Source: Desulfoscipio gibsoniae DSM 7213 (lineage in GTDB: Bacteria > Bacillota > Desulfotomaculia > Desulfotomaculales > Desulfallaceae). From it: 64,000 bases of DNA. Shown here piece after piece: positions 17,079 through 25,737 of this stretch. Positions within the stretch are counted from its first letter, which is position 1, and every line of letters begins with the position of its first letter. The position numbers and the translations under genes were made by a program. Location: contig NC_021184.1 in assembly GCF_000233715.2 (NCBI RefSeq), positions 62,001 through 126,000 of the forward strand, in the 5' to 3' direction. A model generated the notes under the pieces. It did no database searches. It was not told where the DNA came from and was given only the letters and a program-made list of their open reading frames with translations.

Positions 17079-17283
17079 GCTCCGGCAGCAATTGATCATG
17101 ATGTATGATGTTCAGAATAATGATGGGACCGGCTATATTGATACGCCCAATAAGGTTACGGGACGACAGAACCTGGCTAATCTTTACAACCAGGGTTTTC
17201 ATGTATGTAATATTTATTTTGGTCAGATACGGGATAGCGAGTGCCTATTTTGCGCCGCCTTTCTGCACCGTGAACAGGGGTGA
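16963..17283 (+). CDS. yabA: replication initiation control protein YabA
   Basis: This protein of about 107 residues has an N-terminal leucine-zipper-like coiled coil (LEARAQDLLSEIKNL, VVEVLEAENAKLRQQL). A C-terminal zinc module follows: FHVCNIYFG and SECLFCAAFL. In B. subtilis YabA binds DnaA and DnaN and restrains initiation. ATG 16963 follows GGAAGGTGA. It begins 116 bases inside the ricT frame and ends 3 bases before rsmI, so expression is likely coupled to both. Confidence 0.88.
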   Translation: MVKPLTLKMKALEARAQDLLSEIKNLKNVVEVLEAENAKLRQQLIMMYDVQNNDGTGYIDTPNKVTGRQNLANLYNQGFHVCNIYFGQIRDSECLFCAAFLHREQG

Positions 17284-17286
17284 CAG

Positions 17287-18150
17287 TTGATGCAGTCAGA
17301 TGAAGGTAAAGGCGTTTTATACCTTTGCGCCACACCTATCGGCAATTTAGAGGATATTACCTTGAGGGCACTTAAGGTGTTGAGAGAGGTGGATCTGGTG
17401 GCGGCTGAAGACACCCGCCATACCCGCAAGCTGTTCAGTCACTACGGTATTCATACTGCTCTGACCAGCTATCATGAGCATAACCGGCAATCGAAAGGCA
17501 AATATATTGTAGAGCAACTAGCTAGAGGTCAAAATGTGGCATTGGTAAGTGACGCCGGTACGCCGGGTGTATCCGACCCGGGGGAAGAGTTGGTGAAGGA
17601 GGCTTTAGAAAGAGGTATCCGGGTGACGCCGATACCGGGATCCAGTGCTTTGCTGGCCGCGCTGACTGTATCCGGCCTGCCGCTGGCCAGGTTCGTGTTC
17701 GAAGGTTTTTTACCTGCCAAAAACAAGGAGCGGCGCCGTCGTATGACTGAACTGGCCCGGGAATTCAGAACCATCGTATTGTATGAGTCTCCCCACCGGT
17801 TACCGAAAACATTGGGTGAGCTGGCGGATACTTTAGGTGACCGGCGGGTATGCGTGGCCCGGGAATTGACCAAGCTGTATGAAGATGTACAACGCGGCAC
17901 TCTAAAACAAATGCAAGAGAAGTTTGACAGCCAGTCGCTTCGGGGGGAATTGGTACTGGTTATTGAAGGATGTCCCGCCGGAGGGGAGCAAGAACCGGTT
18001 ATGGATGGCAGTTTAGCTTTATCGCCGGAGGCATATGTGCGTTTGCTGCAGGAAGAAGGTGTGCCGCCCAGCAAGGCTATAAAAATAGTAGCCCGCCTGA
18101 GGAATATCCCCCGGCGGGAACTATACAATAAAATAAATAAGACCACATAA
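17287..18150 (+). CDS. rsmI: 16S rRNA (cytidine1402-2'-O)-methyltransferase
   Basis: This SAM-dependent tetrapyrrole-methylase-fold enzyme methylates the ribose of C1402 in 16S rRNA. Of 287 residues, signature blocks are LCATPIGNLEDITLRAL, AAEDTRHTRKL, SDAGTPGVSDPGE and FEGFLPAKNKERRRR. TTG 17287 or ATG 17290 follow AGGGGTGA. Long open frames on the opposite strand here are shadows. An 11-bp inverted repeat with a long loop (18149-18194) lies where this gene converges with abrB. Confidence 0.95.
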   Translation: MMQSDEGKGVLYLCATPIGNLEDITLRALKVLREVDLVAAEDTRHTRKLFSHYGIHTALTSYHEHNRQSKGKYIVEQLARGQNVALVSDAGTPGVSDPGEELVKEALERGIRVTPIPGSSALLAALTVSGLPLARFVFEGFLPAKNKERRRRMTELAREFRTIVLYESPHRLPKTLGELADTLGDRRVCVARELTKLYEDVQRGTLKQMQEKFDSQSLRGELVLVIEGCPAGGEQEPVMDGSLALSPEAYVRLLQEEGVPPSKAIKIVARLRNIPRRELYNKINKTT

Positions 18151-18182
18151 AGCCATGTACTGTGCTTATGTATCCAATTTTT

Positions 18183-18449
18183 TTACATGGCTTTAACTTC
18201 TTCTTTTACATTTTCAAACATGGCCAGGGCGCAATTTCTGCAGACAAGTTTGCCCTTATAGTGTTGCACATCGGCAGCGTTGCCGCAGAACACACAAGCA
18301 GGCTCGTATTTCTTTAAAATTATTTTTTCGGCATCAACGTAGATTTCCAGGGCATCTTTTTCATCAATGCCAAGTGTGCGACGTAATTCGATGGGAATTA
18401 CCACGCGGCCCAGCTCGTCCACTTTTCTGACAATACCTGTTGATTTCAA
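18183..18449 (-). CDS. abrB: AbrB-family transition-state regulator
   Basis: This is an 88-residue DNA-binding protein. The N-terminal swapped-hairpin domain reads KSTGIVRKVDELGRVVIP and ELRRTLGIDEKDALEIYVD, nearly identical to B. subtilis AbrB, the repressor of stationary-phase genes. The C-terminal region carries CVFCG and CRNC, a zinc-ribbon-like element. The TTG start at 18449 follows GGGGAGGG on the minus strand. The frame extends upstream to 18545, but that part has no SD. It sits at the usual abrB-metG junction, divergent from metG. Confidence 0.92.
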   Translation of the reverse strand: MKSTGIVRKVDELGRVVIPIELRRTLGIDEKDALEIYVDAEKIILKKYEPACVFCGNAADVQHYKGKLVCRNCALAMFENVKEEVKAM

Positions 18450-18600
18450 ATCTTTCCCTCCCCTCAATTGCAATGCATGAATTCGACATAAAATGATTTT
18501 AATACACAAGTAAATGGTACCAATGATGGCAGTAAAAGTCAACATTTTTTTTATAAAAACTTGGCTTTTTTTGTATAAAAAATCTTGTTTTAGGGAAAAC

Positions 18601-18630
18601 TTGACAAGATAGACATCATTACTTTAAAAT
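18601..18630 (+). promoter_or_regulatory. sigma-A-type promoter of metG
   Basis: TTGACA (18601-18606) and TAAAAT (18625-18630) with an 18-base spacer, just before the T-box leader. Confidence 0.7.
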
Positions 18631-18639
18631 CATTATGTC

Positions 18640-18915
18640 GATACAGGTCATGATGGAGAGGAGTAAATACGGGAGAACCGCCCAGCGAGTGGGGAAGGTG
18701 TGAGCCCACCGGGGAAACCGTATTGAACATGGCTCCGGAGCTGTCGGCTGAATTTCAGTAGGCCGTACCGGGTTAAGCGCCGTTATCAAGCTTGGGGTAT
18801 CGGGAAACAAGTTCCCCGTACCTTAATGAGGCCTTTTCTGACAAGAGAAGGTAAAATAGGGTGGTAACGCGGGATAACATTTTCGCCCCTGGGTAAACCG
18901 GGGGCGTTATTTATT
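18640..18915 (+). ncRNA. T-box leader, methionine specifier, upstream of metG
   Basis: The leader has the T-box hallmarks. There is a GGAGAGGAGTA K-turn region near 18654, AGCGAGT in the Stem I apical part, and the conserved T-box sequence AGGGTGGTAACGCG at about 18858-18871. The specifier lies in GAACATGGCTCCGGAG, so the codon is ATG (18729-18731), matching methionine and the gene downstream. The terminator is the 9-bp stem CGCCCCTGG/CCGGGGGCG (18885-18907) followed by a T-rich run. Uncharged tRNA-Met would stabilise the antiterminator and allow metG transcription. Confidence 0.9.
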
Positions 18916-18999
18916 TTATGGTAGTATACGAGACGCCATTAAGTAAATAACGGTACATGATTTTAATTGCAAATTATAACAGTGTCAGGAGGAAAAAGT

Positions 19000-20556
19000 A
19001 TGGAACCAAAGAAAACTTTTTACATAACCACACCAATTTACTATCCCAGCGACAACTTGCATATAGGACACGCTTATACCACCGTGGCGGCCGATGCTAT
19101 GGCTAGATTTAAAAAGTTAACCGGATATGATGTCCGGTTTTTAACGGGTTCTGACGAGCATGGTCAGAAAATTGAACGCTCGGCCCGGGAGCGGGGTGAG
19201 ACGCCGATTGAATACGTGGATAAAATTGTAGCGGGTTTTAAGCAGCTATGGAGTAGTTTGAACATCGATTACGATGATTTTATCCGCACCACTGAGGGTA
19301 GGCACAAAAAAGTGGTGCAAAAGGTTTTTCAAAAATTATACAATCAGGGTGATATTTATAAGGCCAGCTACAAGGGTTGGTACTGTACACCCTGCGAAAC
19401 ACTGTGGACAGAGGCGCGTCTGGAAAACGGCAACTGTCCCGACTGCGGTCGCTCTGTCGAGCCGCTGGAGGAAGAAAGCTATTTCTTTAAAATGTCCAAG
19501 TATGCTGATCGCATGCTCAAATATATTGAGGATAACCCCGACTTTATCCAGCCTGCTTCACGGCGCAATGAAATGGTCAGCTTTATTAAAAGCGGCCTTG
19601 AAGACCTTTGCGTATCCCGTACTACCTTTGACTGGGGTATTACCGTGCCTTTTGATGATAAACATGTTATTTACGTTTGGGTTGATGCCCTGACCAACTA
19701 TATTTCCGCGCTGGGGTATGGTGAGGAAAACGATGCTCTGTACCAAAAATTCTGGCCGGCTGATATCCATCTGGTGGGAAAAGATATCGTTCGTTTTCAC
19801 ACCATTATCTGGCCCATTATACTCATGGCTTTGGAATTACCTTTGCCCAAGCAAGTAGTGGGGCATGGTTGGGTGCTGCTGGACAGTGGTAAGATGAGCA
19901 AGTCCAAAGGCAATGTGGTGGACCCTCTGGTGCTTATCGACAAGTATGGGGTGGATGCCATACGTTATTACCTGCTGCGGGAAATGCCCCTGGGCGCGGA
20001 CGTTATTTATTCGGAGGAGGCGCTGGTGCACCGTATCAATGTCGACCTGGCCAATGATTTTGGCAATTTGTTCAACCGTACCTGTGCCATGGCCAATAAA
20101 TATTTTAAAGGACGCCTTGAAACACCGGATGCGCCCGAGGGGCCGGATAACGAATTGCTGGAATTGGCCCGAACTACCCCGTCCGAAGTGATAGATTTTA
20201 TGGAGCGACGGGAAATTTCCAATGCTTTGGCAGCTATACTGCGCTTGGTAGGCCGGGCCAACAAGTACTTGGAAGAAACAGCACCCTGGGCGCTGGCCAA
20301 GGATCCGGCCAAGCAGGACCGCTTAAACACTGTGCTGTACAATGTGGCCGAAGCATTGCGTTTTGCTACAGTTATGGCAACCCCTTATATGCCGGGCCTG
20401 CCCGGGCGTGCCTGGCCCCTATTGGGCATTGAGGGACAGCCACACCTGCACACCTGGGAGTCTCTGCAGTGGGGTAAGCTGCCGGACGGAACGGTGCTCA
20501 AGCGCGGAGAACCGCTGTTCCCGCGTATTGATCCGGCTACTTTGGGGGAAGCATAA
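19000..20556 (+). CDS. metG: methionyl-tRNA synthetase
   Basis: Class I aminoacyl-tRNA synthetase of about 518 residues that charges tRNA-Met. It shows TTPIYYPSDNLHIGHAY (the HIGH box), LTGSDEHGQKIE, the zinc knuckle CTPCETLW with CPDCG, and KMSKSKGN. ATG 19000 lies behind AGGAGG (18987-18992). The C-terminal EMAP/Arc1p-like tRNA-binding domain of longer MetRS proteins is absent. The frame ends where tatD begins (TAATG). Expression is under the T-box upstream. Confidence 0.96.
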   Translation: MEPKKTFYITTPIYYPSDNLHIGHAYTTVAADAMARFKKLTGYDVRFLTGSDEHGQKIERSARERGETPIEYVDKIVAGFKQLWSSLNIDYDDFIRTTEGRHKKVVQKVFQKLYNQGDIYKASYKGWYCTPCETLWTEARLENGNCPDCGRSVEPLEEESYFFKMSKYADRMLKYIEDNPDFIQPASRRNEMVSFIKSGLEDLCVSRTTFDWGITVPFDDKHVIYVWVDALTNYISALGYGEENDALYQKFWPADIHLVGKDIVRFHTIIWPIILMALELPLPKQVVGHGWVLLDSGKMSKSKGNVVDPLVLIDKYGVDAIRYYLLREMPLGADVIYSEEALVHRINVDLANDFGNLFNRTCAMANKYFKGRLETPDAPEGPDNELLELARTTPSEVIDFMERREISNALAAILRLVGRANKYLEETAPWALAKDPAKQDRLNTVLYNVAEALRFATVMATPYMPGLPGRAWPLLGIEGQPHLHTWESLQWGKLPDGTVLKRGEPLFPRIDPATLGEA

Positions 20557-21380
20557 TGGATTTGCAGACAGGTCAAAATCAACGGACAGAGGCTGGGCGG
20601 GGGTTGGTTGGTGAACTGTTTGACACCCACGCCCACCTTTACGATGAACAATTTACCGCTGATCTTGAACAGGTGTTTGATCGTATGGCCCAGGCCAAAG
20701 TCACCCGTGTGCTGTGCGTGGGTTATGATGTACTTTCATCGGAAAAGGCATTGTCTATGGCTGAGAACCGCTCTGGAGTTACAGCCGCGGTGGGGGTGCA
20801 CCCGCATGATGCCGAGGATGTTGCACCGGATTATCTGACCCGGTTGACTGACCTGGCCCGCCACCCCCGGGTGGCTGCGCTGGGTGAAATAGGTCTTGAT
20901 TACTACAGGGATCTTTCACCGCGTCCGGTGCAGCAACGGGTTTTTCGGGAGCAGCTGGCCCTGGTGCGGGAGCTGGGTATGCCGGTGATCATTCATGTGC
21001 GTGATGCTTTCGGAGATTTACTGGATATTTTGCGCCGAGATGGTATCAGCCCGGCCGGGGGAGTAATGCATTGCTTTAGCGGCAGTTGGGAAATAGCTCA
21101 ACAGGCTTTGGGGATGGGTTTTTATATTTCCCTGGCCGGGCCGGTGACCTTTAAAAAAGCCCCCAAGCTAAAGGAAATTGCCATGCGGGTGCCGGCAGAT
21201 CGCCTGCTTATAGAAACTGACTGCCCATTTTTAGCCCCGGAGCCATTTAGAGGGCGGCGCAATGAGCCTGCTTATGTCAGATATGTGGCTGAGCACATTG
21301 CTATGTTACGGGACATGCCGCTGGATGAGCTGGCTTGGATCACCACTGATAACGCCAAAAAGCTGTTCAATGTGGAGTAA
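20556..21380 (+). CDS. tatD: TatD-family metal-dependent DNase
   Basis: This TIM-barrel hydrolase has about 274 residues. Conserved metal ligands are seen in FDTHAHL, VGVHPHDAE, GEIGLDYYRD, IHVRDA, MHCFSGSWE and ETDCPFLAPEPFRGRRNEP. It overlaps the metG stop by one base (ATG 20556); a later TTG near 20604, nearer the conserved FDTHAHL, is also possible. It corresponds to dayD/yabD of B. subtilis, in the same place after metS. Confidence 0.92.
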   Translation: MDLQTGQNQRTEAGRGLVGELFDTHAHLYDEQFTADLEQVFDRMAQAKVTRVLCVGYDVLSSEKALSMAENRSGVTAAVGVHPHDAEDVAPDYLTRLTDLARHPRVAALGEIGLDYYRDLSPRPVQQRVFREQLALVRELGMPVIIHVRDAFGDLLDILRRDGISPAGGVMHCFSGSWEIAQQALGMGFYISLAGPVTFKKAPKLKEIAMRVPADRLLIETDCPFLAPEPFRGRRNEPAYVRYVAEHIAMLRDMPLDELAWITTDNAKKLFNVE

Positions 21381-21477
21381 GGTTAGCTTAGTTTCTAAAA
21401 GCACCGAACGTGCTTATAGAATTTATGTATATGGATTTATACTAATCAAGCATATACCAGATAAGGGGGCTGATTTA

Positions 21478-22023
21478 TTGGAAAAAGCATTAGATGTTAC
21501 CAGGGGGTTAACACTGGTTTTTACAGGAAACGGCAAGGGCAAAACCACCGCGGCGCTGGGTATGGCGCTGCGGGCCTGGGGGCAGGGCATGAAGGTTTTG
21601 ATTCTGCAGTTTATCAAGGGCGGTTGGAAATACGGTGAACTTAAGGCAGCGGAAAAATTAGGTCCAAGGTTTGTTATGCAGCAGATGGGGGAAGGTTTCA
21701 TCAAAGGCTCTAATGACGAGGGTTTGGAGTTGCACCGCACTGCTGCCCAAAAAGCGTTGAAAGAAGCCCAACAAGTTATACTGGAGGGGGCGGCCGATAT
21801 GGTTGTCCTGGATGAAATAAATTACGCTGTGCATTATGGGTTGGTGGATAAAAGGGATGTTCTGGATATTATCCGCAGTAAGCCTCCCCACCTGCATCTG
21901 GTGCTTACCGGGCGCAATGTGTCCGACGAAGTGGCTGAAATGGCTGATCTGGTAACCGAGATGCGGGAAGTAAAACATCCCTTTGTTGCTGGTATTCCGG
22001 CCCAAAAAGGTATTGAGTTTTAA
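21478..22023 (+). CDS. cobO: cob(I)alamin adenosyltransferase (CobO/BtuR type)
   Basis: About 181 residues. The P-loop GNGKGKTTAALGMALRA is the signature of the CobA/CobO/BtuR family, followed by VLDEINYAVHYGLV and VLTGRNVSDEVAEMADLVTEM. It adenosylates corrinoids from ATP. The frame is open from 21262, inside tatD, but TTG 21478 has an AAGGGGG SD at 21463-21469 and begins at the conserved part. It is inserted between tatD and yabE, where B. subtilis has none. An intrinsic terminator follows at 22056. Confidence 0.92.
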   Translation: MEKALDVTRGLTLVFTGNGKGKTTAALGMALRAWGQGMKVLILQFIKGGWKYGELKAAEKLGPRFVMQQMGEGFIKGSNDEGLELHRTAAQKALKEAQQVILEGAADMVVLDEINYAVHYGLVDKRDVLDIIRSKPPHLHLVLTGRNVSDEVAEMADLVTEMREVKHPFVAGIPAQKGIEF

Positions 22024-22055
22024 TGCGGCGGGTTATTTAATATAGGCATGTTTTA

Positions 22056-22084
22056 ACAGCTGCTATATGGCGGCTGTTTTTTTT
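22056..22084 (+). terminator. intrinsic terminator after cobO
   Basis: 8-bp stem with one G-U pair (ACAGCTGC/GCGGCTGT) and a run of eight T. Confidence 0.85.
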
Positions 22085-22398
22085 GTAATAATTTAACTGG
22101 GAGGCTTTTCAAGTATTGTAAAAAATGGTAAAGTAATAAATACCGGGACAGGTAGCGTAGAAATAAAGCAATACTGGTGGCGTGTTTTGCAATTTACCAG
22201 CACGGCAGGAAAAAGGCATTATGTGGCGAATATATATAAGCCAAGTGTTACCGAAGATAGCCTTCCAACATTTTAACTAATTAAACTGTAATAGCATAGT
22301 ATATTAAAAACTTGGGATTTTTACAGAACAGGTGTTTATCTTGGGGCCATGCCGGTAAAGAGTGTTTTGTATTTTCCGAGGGAGGGATAGTTATTAGT
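22085..22398 (+). other. intergenic leader upstream of yabE
   Basis: About 310 AT-rich bases with no convincing gene. The yabE frame is open back into it (to 22312), but the codons there look non-conserved. The SD GGGAGGG ends at 22386. No riboswitch was recognised. Confidence 0.4.
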
Positions 22399-23394
22399 TT
22401 GGACAAAAGTGCGGCGGAGTGTACTACAACCGACAACTTCTTTAATGGCAGGGTTGCGGCGGCTTTGCTGGCTATAATTCTGTTGGTGGTGGCCATCATT
22501 TCAGCTTACCAGGGTGCTAAGAAGGAAGTTAATTTGCTGGTGGATGGTAAACAACGACGGGTGCATACATTTCATAATGATGTACAAGGGCTTTTGCAGG
22601 AAAACGGCATTGTTTTGGCCGCCAAAGATAGAGTGTCTCCAGACCCGGCTACTGCCCTGGATGACGGCATGACGGTAAACGTGCGCAGGGCTGTATCGGT
22701 TAAGTTGCAGGTGGGCAATGAGCAGTACCAGGTGCTCAGCTCGGCCGAGACGGTTGGTGAGGTGCTCAATGAAGAAGGTGTGGTGCTCGGGGAGCGGGAT
22801 ATAGTTACTCCGGCCCTTGGCACTCGTTTTGATAAAGAAGTTTGTATCCAAGTGGATCGAATTACCACCCGGGTAATTGAAGAGGAAGTGCCAATTCCTT
22901 ACGAGATAAAGCGAGAAAATGACGCTACGTTATTCAGGGGGATTGTCCGGGTAATCAAAAGCGGTAGTGAAGGTTTGGAAAAAAGGATTTGGGAAATAGT
23001 TTATAAAAACGATAAAGAGATGGAAAAGCGACTATTAGCCAGTACTATGTTGCAAGAACCTGTGGATCAGGTAGTCAGGGTGGGCACCATGCAGACCGTT
23101 ACCAGGGGGGGCAATGACATCAGGTTCTCCCGAGCTTATGACATGGTGGCTACAGCTTATACTTATACGGGAAATAATACAGCTAGCGGGATTAGTCCCC
23201 ATGTGGGGGTTGTGGCAGTTGATCCATCGGTAATTCCCATGGGTAGCCGGTTGTATGTGGAAGGATATGGTTACGGCAGAGCGATGGATAAGGGCTCGGC
23301 AATCAAAGGAAATCGTATCGATGTTTTTATGGAAAGCCATAGTCAGGCTACGAGCTGGGGAAGACGTTCGGTGAAAGTATATTTACTTGAGTAA
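22399..23394 (+). CDS. yabE: YabE-like cell-wall protein with G5 and 3D domains
   Basis: This is a membrane-anchored or exported protein of about 332 residues. A single N-terminal hydrophobic segment (VAAALLAIILLVVAIISAY) is followed by two ubiquitin-like DUF348 repeats, a G5 domain (EEEVPIPYEIKREND) and a C-terminal 3D domain of the Sps/YabE type with AYTYTGNNTASG, VAVDPSVIPMGS and GNRIDVFMES, whose aspartates are the presumed catalytic residues of a lytic transglycosylase-like fold. TTG 22399 is used here, but the SD (22381-22386) is better spaced from in-frame ATT 22393. The gene lies between tatD and ksgA as in B. subtilis. Confidence 0.88.
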   Translation: MDKSAAECTTTDNFFNGRVAAALLAIILLVVAIISAYQGAKKEVNLLVDGKQRRVHTFHNDVQGLLQENGIVLAAKDRVSPDPATALDDGMTVNVRRAVSVKLQVGNEQYQVLSSAETVGEVLNEEGVVLGERDIVTPALGTRFDKEVCIQVDRITTRVIEEEVPIPYEIKRENDATLFRGIVRVIKSGSEGLEKRIWEIVYKNDKEMEKRLLASTMLQEPVDQVVRVGTMQTVTRGGNDIRFSRAYDMVATAYTYTGNNTASGISPHVGVVAVDPSVIPMGSRLYVEGYGYGRAMDKGSAIKGNRIDVFMESHSQATSWGRRSVKVYLLE

Positions 23395-23399
23395 ATAAT

Positions 23400-23428
23400 G
23401 AGAGGCAATGCCTCTCGTTTTTATTTTT
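23400..23428 (+). terminator. intrinsic terminator after yabE
   Basis: GAGAGGC/GCCTCTC 7-bp stem, 3-base loop and a T-rich tail. Confidence 0.85.
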
Positions 23429-23495
23429 TGTTTAAACTTGGTATGATATATGTAATATGATTAATAAAAATTTGCGTAGTACGGAGGTATATATA

Positions 23496-24368
23496 ATGGA
23501 TCCCGTATCACCCAGTACGGTAAGGGATTTATTGCAGCGTCACCAATTTAGAATCAAAAAAAAATTAGGACAGAATTTCCTTATTGATGGAAATATAATA
23601 AATAAGATATTGAATGCTGCCGCATTGAATAATCATGATATAGTGGTGGAAATTGGTCCGGGGATTGGCGCGCTTACCTGTAGATTGGCACAAAAAGCCC
23701 GTCAGGTTTTAGCTGTGGAAATTGACCGCACCGTGTTCCCATTGTTGGCGGAAACGTTGGGTGAGCTGGATAATGTTACGCTGGTGGAAGCCGACGCATT
23801 AAAAACTGATTTTGACCGGTTGGTGCAAGACGCAATCGGAGACCCTGCATGTGGATACAAGGTGGTTGCTAACTTGCCGTATTATATAACCACCCCCTTA
23901 ATTATGCACTTATTGGAAGAGTGTTCTTACGCCCGAAAAATTGTTGTTATGGTGCAGGAGGAGGTAGCCAGGCGGCTTACCGCCCTACCAAATACCAAGG
24001 ATTACGGGGCGCTTACCGTGGCCGCCAACTATTACGCAAAGGTGGAAATGGCTTTCAAGGTGCCCCGGACCGTGTTTCTGCCGCGCCCGGAAGTGGATTC
24101 GGCAGTGGTAAGTATGACAGTAAGGGAAAGCCCGGCGGTTTGTGTTAAAAGTGAGAAAATTTATTTTGCCCTGGTCAGGGCGGCTTTTCAACAGAGGCGC
24201 AAAACATTGCTTAATGCATTAACCAGTTTAGATAGAGACTTTCCAAGAGATAAGTGGCTTAATGTTTTGCGACAGGCTGAAATTGACCCGATGCGCCGTG
24301 GTGAGACATTGAATTTGTATGAGTTTGCTCGTTTGGCTGATATCTATTTTCAATGCAGGCAATATTAA
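23496..24368 (+). CDS. ksgA: 16S rRNA dimethyladenosine transferase KsgA (RsmA)
   Basis: Dimethylates A1518 and A1519 in 16S rRNA. It has about 290 residues. Motifs are KKLGQNFLID, VVEIGPGIGALT (SAM site), VEADAL and NLPYYITTPLIMH (the NLPY catalytic motif), then PRTVFLPRPEVDSAVV. ATG 23496 has the SD GGAGG (23483-23487); the frame extends back to 23457 without an SD. The RNase M5 gene (rnmV) that stands between yabE and ksgA in B. subtilis is missing here. Confidence 0.95.
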   Translation: MDPVSPSTVRDLLQRHQFRIKKKLGQNFLIDGNIINKILNAAALNNHDIVVEIGPGIGALTCRLAQKARQVLAVEIDRTVFPLLAETLGELDNVTLVEADALKTDFDRLVQDAIGDPACGYKVVANLPYYITTPLIMHLLEECSYARKIVVMVQEEVARRLTALPNTKDYGALTVAANYYAKVEMAFKVPRTVFLPRPEVDSAVVSMTVRESPAVCVKSEKIYFALVRAAFQQRRKTLLNALTSLDRDFPRDKWLNVLRQAEIDPMRRGETLNLYEFARLADIYFQCRQY

Positions 24369-24382
24369 AGGAGATGGACTAA

Positions 24383-24853
24383 TTGTTTTTTACCAGTCCT
24401 TCCAAGGGGAAATTGTCATTTATTGAAATGATGGATGACATTATTAACTATATTAGAGGTCTGCCCAGTTCATCATACAAAATTATTATCGGTACTGATT
24501 CCATGGTCAGGGACGAAACCTGTTTTGTAACCGCCGTTGTGGTACACCGCCTGGGTAAGGGGGCCAGATACTATTACCGAAAGAAAACGCAGCGCAAGAT
24601 AAAAAGCCTGCGTCAAAAAATATTTTACGAAACAGCCCTCAGCTTAGAATTGGGCGGAAAAATAACGGAATATTTTTCCGAAAGCGGTTATGCTGAAATG
24701 CCGGTAGAAGTGCATATTGATGTGGGTAACCAGGGTGAAACCCGCGATTTGATTAAAGAAGTAGTGGGGATGGTCGTTGGCAGTGGCTTTCAGGCTAAAA
24801 TCAAACCCGATGCCTACGGTGCCTCCTCTGTCGCCGACAAGCATACCAAGTAA
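24383..24853 (+). CDS. YkuK/DUF458-family RNase H-like protein
   Basis: This 156-residue protein has the DUF458 pattern: IIIGTDSMV with the aspartate of an RNase H-like first strand, FVTAVVVHRLGKG, then EVHIDVGNQGETRDLI and YGASSVADKHTK. B. subtilis YkuK is the comparison. Function is unproven in this family. TTG 24383 follows AAAGGAGATGG. It follows ksgA by 14 bases and is probably co-transcribed. Confidence 0.8.
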   Translation: MFFTSPSKGKLSFIEMMDDIINYIRGLPSSSYKIIIGTDSMVRDETCFVTAVVVHRLGKGARYYYRKKTQRKIKSLRQKIFYETALSLELGGKITEYFSESGYAEMPVEVHIDVGNQGETRDLIKEVVGMVVGSGFQAKIKPDAYGASSVADKHTK

Positions 24854-24864
24854 AAATAGAAATA

Positions 24865-25651
24865 TTAAGGGTTGCTCTCGATCAAGTCCCACCGGCGTTC
24901 CTGGTGGTAGCCGATATATTCCAGCCCGCCCAGTATACGATTACCGATTTGGCCGTCTTTGGCGTACATAGCGGACAGGCAATCACCGATAATGGTCTCT
25001 GTAATTTTATCGGTATGATGGGAACCCCTCAGGGGTGAACCAAGGTACATGTGGCTTGTCTCAGCGGCCACACCGACGCGCAGGCCGGCCCGGGCGGCTT
25101 TGGCCAGCAGCAGGGGAGGTACGGCAAAATCCGCCGGGTCTGCCAACCGCAGCAGCCTGCGGGAAACGGCATGTGGTCCGTGGGAGGGCGTAGCGGTGCC
25201 GATGATATGGAAAAGATTTAAGTGGCGGTTGAGTTCTTCCCGTACTTTGAGTAAGCGGGCCGCGGGGGGGCGTAATACTGTACTGTGCATAAGTTGGGTA
25301 ACAATTGGTCAAAGCCAGGTCCAGTCCCTGGTTTCGGACAGCCAACACCAACTTGGCTAACAGTTCTTCATTTGCCCCGAACATGTCGCCATCAATAAAT
25401 AATATCCCGTCAGCATCCAGCCGGACAGCTTCCACTGCCCCTACCGCACGGGGAACATCTATACCCAGAGGTTCTGCATACCACAATGGTGCCAGAAGAG
25501 GGCAGTTTATGCTTTCCAAAACGTCCAGTGAATTGTCGGTACAACCATTTAGCACAGGGATAATACATTCCAGTTGGTTAACAGGTAAATTGGCAATTAC
25601 TTTTGCCAGGCTTTTTGCTTCGTTTTTAGCGGGTATTACTGCAATAAACAC
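24865..25651 (-). pseudogene. frameshifted family 2 glycosyltransferase
   Basis: On the minus strand the frame begins at 25651 (GTG behind AAAGGAGGGG) with FIAVIPAKNEAKSL and later FIDGDMFG (the metal-binding DxD region), typical of GT2-type nucleotide-sugar transferases. It breaks near 25264-25270. The conserved C-terminal half, including GTATPSHGPHAVSRR, continues in another frame to 24865. A run of seven G on the plus strand lies exactly at the break; removing one base gives one reading frame of about 261 residues. So this is a recent lesion or a sequencing error. The opposite-strand neighbours are ykuK and yabG. Confidence 0.7.
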
Positions 25652-25737
25652 GGGTAGCCCCTCCTTTTCATGCCGCTAAATATACTGTCCCGGGCGTTTA
25701 CATGGAATTATTCATGTTCATGCACCAATGTTAATTT

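Noticed and set aside
17529-18146. 205-codon open frame opposite rsmI
   Set aside because: It lies wholly inside rsmI and is rich in Ser, Pro and Arg as expected for a shadow of a GC-rich gene; it has no SD or family motif.
18149-18194. Inverted repeat between rsmI and abrB as a terminator
   Set aside because: The 24-base loop and overlap with the abrB stop make a terminator call weak; mentioned under rsmI only.
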